A stretch of DNA of 64,000 nucleotides from Aeromicrobium marinum DSM 15272. Its GTDB lineage: Bacteria; Actinomycetota; Actinomycetes; Propionibacteriales; Nocardioidaceae. Below, piece after piece: positions 7,819 to 16,047 of this stretch. The notes under the pieces were generated by a model. The model saw only the letters and a list, made by a program, of their open reading frames with translations, had not been told where the DNA came from and did no database searches. The stretch is from NCBI RefSeq assembly GCF_000160775.2, contig NZ_CM001024.1, positions 285,016-349,015 on the forward strand, read 5' to 3'. Every line of letters starts with the position of its first letter. Within the stretch, counting starts at the first letter, position 1. A program made the position numbers and the translations under genes.

Positions 7819-9060
7819 ATGGCAGTTTCGACCGTGGTCGACGGACAGACCATCACGTGGCGCGACAAGAAGAAGTACCTCTGGATCATCGGAGCGATCG
7901 TCCCGCTGATCCCGCTCATGATCTGGGGCCTCTTCGCGGCCACCGAGTGGAGCGTGTGGTGGTACTTCGGACCGTTCTTCGTATTCGTGCTTGTGCCGAT
8001 CGCCGACCTCATCGCCGGCCTCGACGCCGAGAACCCGCCGGACGAGCTGATCGAGACGCTCGAGGAGGACCCGTACTACCGCTGGGTCACCTACGCCTTC
8101 ATCCCGTTGCAGATCGCCGGGTTCCTCTGGGGCTGCTTCCTGCTCGGTGACGGCACCTTCTTCGGCTGGGACCCGTTCGCCGCGTCCGTCCTCCCCGGCA
8201 TCACCGACAACCTGGCCTGGTACGACAAGCTCGGCCTGGCCACCGGCATGGGCCTGGTCGCCGGCATCGGCATCAACACCGCCCACGAGCTGGGTCACAA
8301 GAAGGAGGAGCACGAGCGCTGGTTCGCCCGCATCGCGCTCGCGCAGACCGCCTACGGCCACTTCTACATCGAGCACAACCGTGGACACCACGTGCGCGTC
8401 GCCACGCCGGAGGACCCGGCCAGCGGCCGCATGGGGGAGACCGTGTGGGGCTTCATGCCGCGGACCGTGTTCGGCAGCCTCAAGAGCGCGTGGGAGCTGG
8501 AGAGCAAGCGGTTCGCACGGCTCAAGAAGTCCAAGTACACGCTGAAGAACGACCTGATCAACGCCTGGATGTTCACCGTCATCCTGTGGGGCTTCGCCCT
8601 CGCCGCCTTCGGCCTCGCGATCTTCCCGTTCCTGGTGGTGCAGGCGATCCTCGGCATCTGGCTGCTGGAGTCGGTCAACTACCTCGAGCACTACGGCATG
8701 AAGCGGCAGAAGCTGGAGTCCGGCCGGTACGAGCGGGTCAACCCCTCGCACAGCTGGAACAGCAACAACATCGGCACCAACGTGCTGCTGTACCACCTGC
8801 AGCGCCACAGCGACCACCACGCGAACCCGACCCGTCGCTACCAGGCCCTGCGCGACTTCAAGGACGCGCCGGTGCTGCCGACCGGGTACGCCGGGATGAT
8901 CGTGCTGTCGTGGGTGCCGTGGATCTGGCGCTCGGTCATGGACAAGCGGGTCGTCGAGCACTACGACGGCGACCTCTCCAAGGCCAACATCCAGCCCCGC
9001 ATGGCCGCCCGCTACGAGCGCAAGTACGGCTCGCCGCCGAAGGAAGAGGTGGCGGCATGA
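7819..9060 (+). CDS. alkB: Alkane 1-monooxygenase
   Basis: A 413-residue integral-membrane non-haem di-iron hydroxylase that converts n-alkanes to 1-alkanols using electrons from rubredoxin. All family histidine boxes are present: HELGHKKEEH (residues 156-165), EHNRGHH (185-191), NYLEHYG (287-293) and LQRHSDHH (327-334), with about six membrane helices around them. AGGAGG lies 5 bp before the ATG at 7819. It heads an operon with two rubredoxins, rubredoxin reductase and a TetR regulator, so the whole electron-transfer chain is encoded together. Confidence 0.96.
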   Translation: MAVSTVVDGQTITWRDKKKYLWIIGAIVPLIPLMIWGLFAATEWSVWWYFGPFFVFVLVPIADLIAGLDAENPPDELIETLEEDPYYRWVTYAFIPLQIAGFLWGCFLLGDGTFFGWDPFAASVLPGITDNLAWYDKLGLATGMGLVAGIGINTAHELGHKKEEHERWFARIALAQTAYGHFYIEHNRGHHVRVATPEDPASGRMGETVWGFMPRTVFGSLKSAWELESKRFARLKKSKYTLKNDLINAWMFTVILWGFALAAFGLAIFPFLVVQAILGIWLLESVNYLEHYGMKRQKLESGRYERVNPSHSWNSNNIGTNVLLYHLQRHSDHHANPTRRYQALRDFKDAPVLPTGYAGMIVLSWVPWIWRSVMDKRVVEHYDGDLSKANIQPRMAARYERKYGSPPKEEVAA

Positions 9061-9143
9061 GCGAGCGTCAGCGAGCGATCAACGGCACCCCCATGCCGGC
9101 ACCTCCGTATCGTCTCTTCTCCTCCACGGAGGTGGCGGCATGA
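9057..9143 (+). CDS. 28-codon micro-ORF linking alkB and rubA
   Basis: An ATG overlapping the alkB stop (ATGA, 9057-9060) opens a 28-codon frame, MSERQRAIN...STEVAA, whose stop overlaps the rubredoxin start (ATGA, 9140-9143). Its first residues MSE copy the rubredoxin N-terminus and its last residues EVAA copy the AlkB C-terminus, because the frame lies between duplicated junctions. It could keep ribosomes coupled across the insertion. There is no sign of function as a protein. Confidence 0.35.
   Translation: MSERQRAINGTPMPAPPYRLFSSTEVAA
9092..9142 (+). promoter_or_regulatory. Hairpin that can mask the first rubredoxin start
   Basis: A 17-nt arm at 9092-9108 pairs with 9126-9142 with a single mismatch around a 17-nt loop. 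The right arm contains the GGAGG ribosome site (9128-9132) and the ATG of the first rubredoxin gene. Ribosomes translating the micro-ORF would melt it. Regulation is inference. Confidence 0.5.
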
Positions 9144-9436
9144 GCGAGACCGACCTGAGCGGTCAGTACGTCTGCCCGAACTGCGAGTACGTCTACGACG
9201 AGGCCGTCGGCGACCCCCGCGAGGGCTGGCCGGCCGGCACGCCGTTCGACGAGATCGATCCCGACTGGACCTGTCCGGACTGCTCGGTGCGTGAGCAGGT
9301 CGACTTCGTGCCGATCGAGCAGTTCGAGGGCAACGACCAGGACGGTAACGTCATCAGTGCCGAGACCCGCGCAGCCGCGTGGGGAGCCAAGACGCGTGCC
9401 GCCCGTGCGGAGGCACAGCGGGAGGAGCAGCAGTGA
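9140..9436 (+). CDS. rubA: Rubredoxin (longer, first copy)
   Basis: A 98-residue one-iron electron carrier for AlkB. Four cysteines ligate iron in two CxxC pairs: CPNC (residues 12-15) and CPDC (45-48), with the usual tyrosines and the DPDWTCPDC signature. A 45-residue acidic/Ala-Glu-rich tail follows the rubredoxin fold, longer than in the next gene. It resembles the AlkG1-type copy, which in other systems often cannot replace AlkG2 functionally; that subtype assignment is tentative. Its stop overlaps the next start (GTGA). Confidence 0.9.
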   Translation: MSETDLSGQYVCPNCEYVYDEAVGDPREGWPAGTPFDEIDPDWTCPDCSVREQVDFVPIEQFEGNDQDGNVISAETRAAAWGAKTRAARAEAQREEQQ

Positions 9437-9600
9437 AGGTCTGGGAGTGCCAGCAGTGCGGATTCGTGTACGACGAGGCGCAGGGCTGGGAGGAGGAGGG
9501 CTTCCCGCCCGGCACCAAGTGGGAGGACATCCCCGACGACTGGACCTGCCCCGACTGCGGCGCGGCCAAGGCCGACTTCGCCATGGCCGAGGCGGCCTGA
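9433..9600 (+). CDS. rubA: Rubredoxin (short, second copy)
   Basis: A 55-residue rubredoxin consisting of the fold alone: CQQC (residues 6-9) and CPDC (39-42) bind the iron, with [20 protein letters not shown] between them. It is of the AlkG2-like size that usually transfers electrons to AlkB. GTG start at 9433 overlaps the previous stop; rubredoxin reductase follows 4 bp after the stop. Confidence 0.93.
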   Translation: MKVWECQQCGFVYDEAQGWEEEGFPPGTKWEDIPDDWTCPDCGAAKADFAMAEAA

Positions 9601-9604
9601 CCCG

Positions 9605-10822
9605 GTGACCGCACCGCTGGTGGTGATCGGCTCGGGCATCGCCGGCGTCAGTGCTGCTGGAGCGGCCCGCGCCGGCGGGTTCGAGGGTGACATCGTGCTG
9701 CTGGACGACGAGGCCCAGCTGCCGTACCGCCGTCCGCCGGTCTCCAAGGAGATCGTGCGGCGCGAGAAGGACGCCGACGGCATCCGCATCAAGCCCGCCG
9801 AGTGGTACGACAAGCAGCGGATCGACCTGCGGCTGGGTGTCGCGGCTGCCGCGGTCGACGTCGACGCCCGCCGCGTCGACCTGGTCGGCGGGGGCTCGAT
9901 CGAGTACGGACAGCTGGTGCTGGCGACCGGTGGGTCCGCCCGCCGACCGTGGGACGCGGCCGGTATCCGCACGCTGCGCTCGCTGGCCGACGTGCCGGCG
10001 CTCACCGACGAGCTGACCGGTGGCGGACGGCTGGTGGTGGTCGGGGCCGGGCTGATCGGCTCGGAGATCGCCGCCAGTGCCCGGGCCCAAGGGGTCGGGG
10101 TCACCCTGCTCGAGACGGCCGCCCAGCCGCTGCCCCGGCTCCTCACCCCGGACCTCGCGGCGCTGTACGCCGAGCTGCACGCCGAGGCCGGCACCGAGCT
10201 GGTCACCGGCGTCGAGGTCACCTCGATCGAGACCGTCGGCGACGTCACCACCGTCACCGCGGCCGACGGCCGCACCTGGTCGGCCCCGGTGGTGGTCGTC
10301 GCGGTCGGCATGACGCCGAACGTGGGTCTGGCCGAGGCCGCCGGGCTCACGCTGGCCGACGGCATCGGCGGCATCGTGGTGGACGCGGCCGGTCGCACCT
10401 CCGCGCCCGACGTGTTCGCCGCCGGTGACGTCGCGGCGTTCCCGCACCCGCTCACCGGTGACCTCCAGCGGGTCGAGCACTGGCAGCACGCCCAACGCCA
10501 CGGCACCGCCGTCGGCCAGACGGTGGCCGGCGCGGACACCCGCTACGACGACGTGCCCTGGTGCTGGTCCGACCAGTATGGGCACACCCTGCAGGTGACC
10601 GGGTGGCCGCGGGCCGACCACGAGGTCGTCGTCCGAGGTTCGCTCACCGAGCGGGACTTCACCGCCTTCTTCCTCGACGGCGGGACGGTCGTGGGTGCAG
10701 TGGCGCTGGGACGGCCGGCCGAGATCCGCGCCGTCCGCACCTGGATCGGCGACCGGCTCAGCCCCGACGCGACCGTCCTCGCCGACGACGCGGCCGAGCT
10801 GAAGTCCGCGGTGCCGGAATGA
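9605..10822 (+). CDS. rubB: Rubredoxin reductase (FAD, NADH)
   Basis: A 405-residue pyridine nucleotide-disulphide oxidoreductase fold flavoprotein that passes electrons from NAD(P)H to rubredoxin. The FAD dinucleotide motif GSGIAG is at residues 9-14, the NAD motif GAGLIGSEIA is near 149-158, and the second FAD motif FAAGDVAAFPH is near 272. It is related to ferredoxin reductases of dioxygenase systems, but the rubredoxin neighbours decide the call. GTG start; the stop overlaps the tetR start by 4 bp. Confidence 0.9.
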   Translation: MTAPLVVIGSGIAGVSAAGAARAGGFEGDIVLLDDEAQLPYRRPPVSKEIVRREKDADGIRIKPAEWYDKQRIDLRLGVAAAAVDVDARRVDLVGGGSIEYGQLVLATGGSARRPWDAAGIRTLRSLADVPALTDELTGGGRLVVVGAGLIGSEIAASARAQGVGVTLLETAAQPLPRLLTPDLAALYAELHAEAGTELVTGVEVTSIETVGDVTTVTAADGRTWSAPVVVVAVGMTPNVGLAEAAGLTLADGIGGIVVDAAGRTSAPDVFAAGDVAAFPHPLTGDLQRVEHWQHAQRHGTAVGQTVAGADTRYDDVPWCWSDQYGHTLQVTGWPRADHEVVVRGSLTERDFTAFFLDGGTVVGAVALGRPAEIRAVRTWIGDRLSPDATVLADDAAELKSAVPE

Positions 10823-11427
10823 CCGCGCTCGAGGTCACGCCGCCGCTGCCGGTGCTGATGCGCGACCGGCTGCTCGACGCGGCCCAGGGTCTCATCGAAC
10901 GTCGGGGCTGGTCGACCGTCACGATGGCGAGGATCGCCGAGGCGGTCGGCGTCAGCCGGCAGACGGTCTACAACGAGCTGGGCACCAAGCGGCAGCTCGC
11001 CGAGCACCTGGCGATGCGGGAGCTGGCACGGTTCCTCGACGTCGTCCGCGAGCGCATGTCCGAGCGCGACGACCTCGTCGAGGCGGTCCAGTGGACCTGC
11101 CAGGGTGTGCTCGAGATGGGTGAGCGCAGCCTGCTGGTGCGCACGATCGTCGGATCGGTGCCCGGTGAGCAGGACCCCGACCTGTTGAAGATCCTCACGG
11201 TGGAGTCCGGTGAGATCGTCGACACCGCCGGTGTCGTGGTCAAGGAGTGCATCACCCGGCACCCCGCGCAGCTGCCGCTGACCGACCCGGAGCTCGACAT
11301 CGCCGTCGAGACGGTGGTCCGGCTGGTCATGTCGGCGATCACCCGGCCGTCGAAGCCGGCCGAGGCCGCTGCGGCCGACATCGGATGGATCCTGCGCCTG
11401 GCGCTCGTCGGCGCCGCCCACATCTGA
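10819..11427 (+). CDS. TetR-family regulator of the alkane operon (AlkU-like)
   Basis: A 202-residue TetR-family protein. The helix-turn-helix lies at about residues 35-60 (IAEAVGVSRQTVYNELGTKRQL); the ligand-binding half is all-helical. As the last gene of the alkB operon, it corresponds to the TetR gene (alkU) that follows alkB-rub genes in Rhodococcus and relatives. It probably represses the operon and its own gene through the palindromes at 7763-7799, released by an alkane-derived effector. Confidence 0.85.
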   Translation: MTALEVTPPLPVLMRDRLLDAAQGLIERRGWSTVTMARIAEAVGVSRQTVYNELGTKRQLAEHLAMRELARFLDVVRERMSERDDLVEAVQWTCQGVLEMGERSLLVRTIVGSVPGEQDPDLLKILTVESGEIVDTAGVVVKECITRHPAQLPLTDPELDIAVETVVRLVMSAITRPSKPAEAAAADIGWILRLALVGAAHI

Positions 11428-11455
11428 GACGTACGTCACAGACGTCTGCTACGGT
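11428..11455 (+). promoter_or_regulatory. Possible promoter/operator of the beta-helix gene
   Basis: Two palindromes, GACGTACGTC (11428-11437) and CAGACGTCTG (11439-11448), directly precede TGCTACGGT, an extended -10-like box with TACGGT at 11450-11455. No good -35 is seen. The leader to the GTG at 11491 would be about 30 nt. Confidence 0.35.
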
Positions 11456-11490
11456 GCGCGAAATCCGTTCACCACCGTCTGGGGTCCCTC

Positions 11491-13332
11491 GTGCGTCGTC
11501 TCCATCGTCTTGCCCTCGCGGGCGCCGTCGTCCTGCCGATGGCCCTCGTCGCCACCCCCGCCAGCGCGGCCGAGCTCTCGGTGTGTGCGGTCGGGTGTGA
11601 CCACACCACCGTGGCCGACGCTGTGGCGGCTGCCGCCGCTGGCGACACGATCACCATCGGTGCCGGGACCTTCCCGACCTTCGGCGTGGTGGTCGACAAG
11701 CCCCTGACGATCCAGGGAGCCGGGGTCGGACAGACGATCCTGGACGGCGGGGGCGCCAGCGTCGGCAGCGTGCCGGGGATCTTCCGGATCCTGCCGGGGC
11801 TGGACGCCAAGGGCAGCGGCGAGATCATCGTGCGGGACATGTCCCTGGTGAACCCCGGCAAGAACACCACCGCGAGCCAGTACTTCACCATCTCGATCGG
11901 CATCAAGCAGGCCACCACCGGCATCACCGGCATCACGCTGACCGACCTCGACGTCGAGGGCACCGGGGACGCGGCCAGGACGGGGTACGGGGTCTACGCC
12001 GACACCGGCCTGACCGGCGGCGTCCCGCGGGAGACCCCGCCGTTGACCATCACCGACAGCCGCTTCTCCGAGCACGTCTTCAACGGGATCGGCGTCGACG
12101 GCTGGGGCGCGCCGGTCACGATCAGCGGCAACGACCTGCAGGAAGGCATCGGCGGGAGCTCGTCGATCCTGGTGTTCAACGAGTACCTGCCCGACCGGAT
12201 CATCGACCCCGTCGTGATCACCGACAACGTCAGTGACGGCCGGCTGGTCTACATCCGCAACATCGACTTCAACGCCACGCTCGACACGCGCGGCGGGTTC
12301 GACGACGTCACCATCGCGGGCAACGTGATCACGGGCCTGGCGAACGTCGATGCCGGCATCCTGGTCAGCACGAACTCCACGGCCGCCACCGAGCCGACGC
12401 AGATGGGCACCGTGCGGGTGCTCGACAACGACATCGTCGGAGACGGCACCAGCCCCGGCACCGCCGGTGTGACCATCGGCGGTCACGTCATCGACGCCGG
12501 GGTGCAGGGCAACTCCGTCGTCGGCGTGGGCACCGGCGTCAACGTCACGCAGGTCAAGAACCAGAACCCTGTCTCCGTCGAGGCGACCGACAACCGGTTG
12601 TTCGCCGACGACAACGGCGTGGGCAACACCACCACCACGACCGTCGACGCCAGCCGCAACTGGTGGGGCTGCCAGACGGACCCGGCCCTGGGGGCTCCGG
12701 AGTGCTCCGGCGTCTCCGGCACCGGCGGCGTCACCACCGCCCCGTGGGTCGTGGCCCGTCTCGTCTCCTCGGCCGACTCCGTGGTCGAGGGTGGCACGGC
12801 GACCCTCACGGCGGCGCTCGACCGGTTGAGCGACGGCGAGCCGGTGGGCGACGCCCTGCCGGTCGGCGGCCTCGACGTGCAGTTCTCGGCCGACCGCGGC
12901 GCGGTCGACCCGGCCGACACCGTGCTCGACGAGGCGCTCACGGCCACGTCGACGTACACCGCGCCGGCGGGACCCGGCGCCGACACCGTGACGGCCCGTA
13001 TTGACCTCGCCGAGTTCGAGATCGCCGAGCCGGAGGGTGACCTGCAGCTGCTCGCGTTCGGCGACGCCGCCGTCCGCGGCGAGGCGATCACGCTGCCCCT
13101 GACGATCACGGCCGCGGCCGTCGATCCCGGTACGGGCGGTTCCGGCGGCGACAGCGGCACGGGTGGCTCGGGCGGGACCGGCGCACCCGGTTCCGGCACC
13201 GCCGCCGGTGTCCTGCCGGACGCCGGGTCCCCGGTGGACGCAGGAGGCCTCGCGGCCGCCCTGGCGCTGCTGGCGCTCGGCGGCGTGGCGATGCGGATGG
13301 GCCTGCGGGTCCAGCCGCGTCACCGGGCCTGA
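11491..13332 (+). CDS. Secreted parallel beta-helix surface protein with LPDAG tail
   Basis: A 613-residue exported protein with a signal peptide (residues 1-27, ending ASA). A right-handed beta-helix of NosD/DUF1565 type follows (TVADAVAAAAAGDTITIGAG, IQGAGVGQTIL, then many ITDSRF/ISGN/ITDN turns) to about residue 400. An Ig-like segment, a Gly/Ser-rich linker and LPDAG (575-579) then lead into a hydrophobic helix and the basic tail RVQPRHRA. The tail resembles a sortase signal, with Ala in place of Thr. Substrate or ligand is unknown; polysaccharide binding is usual for the fold. GTG start fits the signal peptide. Confidence 0.75.
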   Translation: MRRLHRLALAGAVVLPMALVATPASAAELSVCAVGCDHTTVADAVAAAAAGDTITIGAGTFPTFGVVVDKPLTIQGAGVGQTILDGGGASVGSVPGIFRILPGLDAKGSGEIIVRDMSLVNPGKNTTASQYFTISIGIKQATTGITGITLTDLDVEGTGDAARTGYGVYADTGLTGGVPRETPPLTITDSRFSEHVFNGIGVDGWGAPVTISGNDLQEGIGGSSSILVFNEYLPDRIIDPVVITDNVSDGRLVYIRNIDFNATLDTRGGFDDVTIAGNVITGLANVDAGILVSTNSTAATEPTQMGTVRVLDNDIVGDGTSPGTAGVTIGGHVIDAGVQGNSVVGVGTGVNVTQVKNQNPVSVEATDNRLFADDNGVGNTTTTTVDASRNWWGCQTDPALGAPECSGVSGTGGVTTAPWVVARLVSSADSVVEGGTATLTAALDRLSDGEPVGDALPVGGLDVQFSADRGAVDPADTVLDEALTATSTYTAPAGPGADTVTARIDLAEFEIAEPEGDLQLLAFGDAAVRGEAITLPLTITAAAVDPGTGGSGGDSGTGGSGGTGAPGSGTAAGVLPDAGSPVDAGGLAAALALLALGGVAMRMGLRVQPRHRA

Positions 13333-13334
13333 GG

Positions 13335-14816
13335 TCAGATCCAGCGGCTGAACCACATCCGCGACCGCCAGGCGTCGTAGGACTGCAGCGCCCCGGTCAG
13401 CACGGGGTGGAACCACGCGAACGACACGACCACCGCGACGACCCACGCCACGACCGCGCCCGCCAGGGCGCGGCGTGCGCGCGGGCCGGAGCGCTCCCAC
13501 GCGAGGTGCAGCAGCACGCAGACGGCGATGATCGTGAACGGCAGCATGGCGACGGAGTAGAACGAGAAGATCGGCCGGTCGTCGAGGCGCACCAGGGGCA
13601 GCCAGGGCACCCAGGTGGCGGCGGCGCCGGTCAGGGCCAGTCCGAGCCGCCAGTCGCGGGAGCGGACCCACAGCACGAGGGCGACGAGCAGCGCCGCCGC
13701 CCCGGGCCACCACACCAGCGGATTGCCGAGCAGCGTCACCACACGGAGACAGCTGGAGTCCGCGGGCGCGCCGCACGTCGCGGCGGGGAGGTCGTTGACC
13801 GCGTCGACGGCCACCGGTCGGTCGAGGACCGGCCAGCCCCACGCGGCTGACTGGTAGGGGTGGTCCTGGCCGGCGAGGAACTCCCCGGTGTGGAAGTCCA
13901 GGGTCAGGCCGTGGAAGCGCCACAGCTGGGAGAGCGGGCCGCCGTCGCCGAGGTCGAAGCGCTCGGCGTAGACCTCGTGGTGCACCAGCCATCCCGTCCA
14001 CGTGGCCAGGTACACCAGGAAGGCGATCCCCACCAGCGAGACGAACGCCGGCGCTCCGACCACCAGGGTCGTCCGGATCCACGGCGGGGGAGCGGTCAAC
14101 CCGCCGGTCGACCAGGTGCGGCGTCGCGCCAGCACCTCCCACCCCACCACCAGCAGCCCGAACGCCGCCAGCACGAACAGCCCGCTCCACTTGGTGCCGA
14201 TCGCCATCCCGAAGCAGACCCCGGCCAGCAGCTGCCACGGCCGGACCGGCAGCCGGTCGGCACTGCGCTCCAGGCGTTCGACCAGGTGGTCACGGTCCAC
14301 GGCCAGGCACGCCACGGCGGAGACCAGCCAGAAGGTCAGGAACCCGTCGAGCAGCGCGATGCGCGACATCACGAAGTGCAGACCGTCGAAGGTCAGCAGC
14401 AGACCGGCGAGGCAGCCCAGCCAGGTGGAGCCGGTGAGCCGGCGGACCAGCCGGGCCAGCACGAGGACCGTGAGGGCACCGACGACGACGGCGCTGATGC
14501 GCCAGCCGAACGCGTCGAGCCCGAACAGCTGCTCGCCGACGGCGATGAGCCACTTGCCGGCCTCGGGGTGCGCGATCTGGGTGGGGGTGTCCTCGAGCAG
14601 ACCGGTGGTCCTTCCGGCGATGATGAGCTCGTCCGCCCCGTCGACGAAGTCGCGCACGTAGCCGTCCCGCAGCAGCGACCACGCGTGCTTGGCGTAGTAC
14701 GTCTCGTCGAACATCAGCCGGTTCGGCCGGCCGACCTCCCACACGCGGAGCACGAAGGCCAGCGCCGCGACCCCGAGGGGCCCCAGCCACCCCGCGACCC
14801 GGCCACTGATGCGCAC
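13335..14816 (-). CDS. pmt: Protein O-mannosyltransferase (GT39, Pmt)
   Basis: A 493-residue polytopic membrane enzyme that moves mannose from polyprenyl-phosphomannose to Ser/Thr of exported proteins. The N-terminal loop has the catalytic Asp-Glu pair (FDETYYAKHAW, D37/E38) and the HPEAGKW motif near residues 82-88; about ten membrane helices follow. Length and order match actinobacterial Pmt. GTG start at 14816, with a TAGGGT -10 box 6 bp upstream, implies a leaderless mRNA. It converges on the beta-helix gene with 2 bp between stops. Thr/Pro-rich surface proteins in this window are plausible substrates. Confidence 0.92.
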   Translation of the reverse strand: MRISGRVAGWLGPLGVAALAFVLRVWEVGRPNRLMFDETYYAKHAWSLLRDGYVRDFVDGADELIIAGRTTGLLEDTPTQIAHPEAGKWLIAVGEQLFGLDAFGWRISAVVVGALTVLVLARLVRRLTGSTWLGCLAGLLLTFDGLHFVMSRIALLDGFLTFWLVSAVACLAVDRDHLVERLERSADRLPVRPWQLLAGVCFGMAIGTKWSGLFVLAAFGLLVVGWEVLARRRTWSTGGLTAPPPWIRTTLVVGAPAFVSLVGIAFLVYLATWTGWLVHHEVYAERFDLGDGGPLSQLWRFHGLTLDFHTGEFLAGQDHPYQSAAWGWPVLDRPVAVDAVNDLPAATCGAPADSSCLRVVTLLGNPLVWWPGAAALLVALVLWVRSRDWRLGLALTGAAATWVPWLPLVRLDDRPIFSFYSVAMLPFTIIAVCVLLHLAWERSGPRARRALAGAVVAWVVAVVVSFAWFHPVLTGALQSYDAWRSRMWFSRWI

Positions 14817-14822
14817 CCCGTC

Positions 14823-14828
14823 ACCCTA
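14823..14828 (-). promoter_or_regulatory. Leaderless -10 box of pmt
   Basis: TAGGGT on the minus strand ends 6 nt before the GTG start. Palindromic repeat copy A begins 22 bp further upstream. Confidence 0.6.
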
Positions 14829-14850
14829 GTTCCCCACCCCCTCCCCGCCA

Positions 14851-14933
14851 GGGCGGTGGATTCGCGACCGAATGGGGGTGGCGGGTGTCAGGTGGACCGA
14901 AAGAGGCCGCATTCGGTCCCGAATCCACCGCCC
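14851..14933. repeat. Modular palindromic repeat, copy A
   Basis: Two 24-nt arms, 14851-14874 and 14910-14933, are inverted copies with one mismatch. Each arm has the form GGGCGGTG-GATTCGCG-ACCGAATG (type 1), whose centre contains ATTCG-N4-CGAAT. The 35-nt interior holds a decayed GGTGG-ACCGAA module. Copies B (15941) and C (18057) share the arms. This copy lies between pmt and the divergent gene at 15018. Confidence 0.85.
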
Positions 14934-15017
14934 GCCGGGATTGTCCACCCGCCGGGACGAGTCCACAGGGAGCGGACGGAGTCGGTGAAGGGCCGGCCGC
15001 GACGGACAGGGTGAGGG

Positions 15018-15965
15018 ATGCGCACCCCCGTCCCCCTCCCAGCAGCACTGGCCGACCGGGCCTTCACGATCCGCGAGGCCGCAGAGCTCGGCATCTCGCG
15101 ACGGATGCTGCGGCACCCTCGCTTCACCGAGATCCATCCCGCGGTGGACCGGCGGTCCGACCTCGTCCTCGACCGTCGAGGCGCGATCGAGGCCGCTCGG
15201 TTGTCGTTGCCGCCCGACGCCGCAGCCAGTCACACCACCAGGCTGGAGCTGGCCGGTCTGTCGATCGGGCCTCCGGGCCTTCACTTCACGATCGGTCGTG
15301 ACCTTCACCTCGAACTCGAAGGAATCGCCCTGCACCGCACCGTCCGGATGCCGCCGACCGGTCGTTCGGGTGTCAGCGCGGCGGCGGCCTTCATCCAGAG
15401 CGCGACGCTGCTGAAGCCGGTCGAGCTGATCGCGGCCGGCGACTGGCTGGTGCGGCACCGCCGGATGACCGAGGCGCAGGTCAGGTCGCTCGCGGCGCGT
15501 GATCCGTGGCGACCGGGCACGGTCGCGGCCCTGGCGGTGCTGCCGCAGCTCAGGCCGGACGCGCGGTCGGTGCCCGAGAGTGAGGTGAGAGTGGCCGTGG
15601 TGGCCGCCGGGCTGGAGGTGCCCGAGATCAACACCGACATCGCCGTCGGCGGCCAGTTCTTGGCGTGCGGCGACCTGGTCTACCGGCGATGGAGACTGGT
15701 CCTGGAGTACGAGGGCAGGCAGCACGCCGAGTCGCCCCAGCAGTTCGCGCGCGACATCGTCCGCTACGCCGACCTGCGCAGCGCGGGGTGGGAGTACCTG
15801 CAGATCACGGCAGCCATGCTCGCCCGGCCGCGGGCGTTGGTGACCCGGATCCACCAGCTCCTGGTGAGCCGTGGATACGACGGGCCACCGCCGGTGTTCG
15901 GGGCCGCGTTCCGGTCCCTGTACGTGCGTCCGCTCCCTCCGGGCGGTGCCCAGCGGACCGTATGA
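15018..15965 (+). CDS. Putative DUF559-like/PD-(D/E)XK endonuclease-fold protein
   Basis: A 315-residue protein of a family often seen in several copies in Nocardioidaceae. The N-terminus (FTIREAAELGISRRMLRHPRF) looks like an AbiEi-type winged helix. The C-terminal part (about residues 180-285) has an E (PESEVRV), a D and EYEGRQH spacing like the Vsr/DUF559 nuclease fold, followed by RYADLRSAGWEYLQIT. Catalysis is not demonstrated. The gene is bracketed by palindromic repeat copies A and B; copy B overlaps its last codons and supplies the stop. I call the fold with moderate confidence and no cellular role. Confidence 0.6.
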   Translation: MRTPVPLPAALADRAFTIREAAELGISRRMLRHPRFTEIHPAVDRRSDLVLDRRGAIEAARLSLPPDAAASHTTRLELAGLSIGPPGLHFTIGRDLHLELEGIALHRTVRMPPTGRSGVSAAAAFIQSATLLKPVELIAAGDWLVRHRRMTEAQVRSLAARDPWRPGTVAALAVLPQLRPDARSVPESEVRVAVVAAGLEVPEINTDIAVGGQFLACGDLVYRRWRLVLEYEGRQHAESPQQFARDIVRYADLRSAGWEYLQITAAMLARPRALVTRIHQLLVSRGYDGPPPVFGAAFRSLYVRPLPPGGAQRTV

Positions 15966-16022
15966 GCTCGCATTCGGTCCGTTGGGCACCGCCGAGGTCA
16001 TTCGGTCGCGAATCCACCGCCC
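15941..16022. repeat. Modular palindromic repeat, copy B
   Basis: Three modules. A type 2 arm (15941-15964, core CCCAGCGG) is inverted at 15971-15993 with two mismatches. After 5 nt comes an inverted type 1 arm (15999-16022). The first module encodes the last residues and the stop of the preceding gene. The last arm ends 13 bp before the rsmI -10 box. Confidence 0.85.
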
Positions 16023-16035
16023 AGGGGGGAGGTGA

Positions 16036-16041
16036 GACGAT
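16036..16041 (+). promoter_or_regulatory. Likely leaderless -10 box of rsmI
   Basis: GACGAT ends 6 nt before the rsmI GTG; the -35 position falls in the last arm of repeat copy B. Confidence 0.4.
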
Positions 16042-16047
16042 GCCGGG

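Larger units (their letters stand above)
9046..9148 (+). repeat. 20-bp direct repeat bracketing an inserted segment
   Basis: GAGGTGGCGGCATGAGCGAG occurs at 9046-9065 and again at 9129-9148, exactly 83 bp apart. The copies carry the alkB stop and the rubredoxin ribosome site/start respectively. The 63 bp between the copies look like an insertion that duplicated the gene junction. Confidence 0.85.

Noticed and set aside
11449-14238. 929-codon open frame on the minus strand across the beta-helix gene and part of pmt
   Set aside because: It crosses two well-supported genes in the wrong frame; its product is Arg/Gly/Asp-rich without domains. Very high GC removes stop codons from shadow frames.
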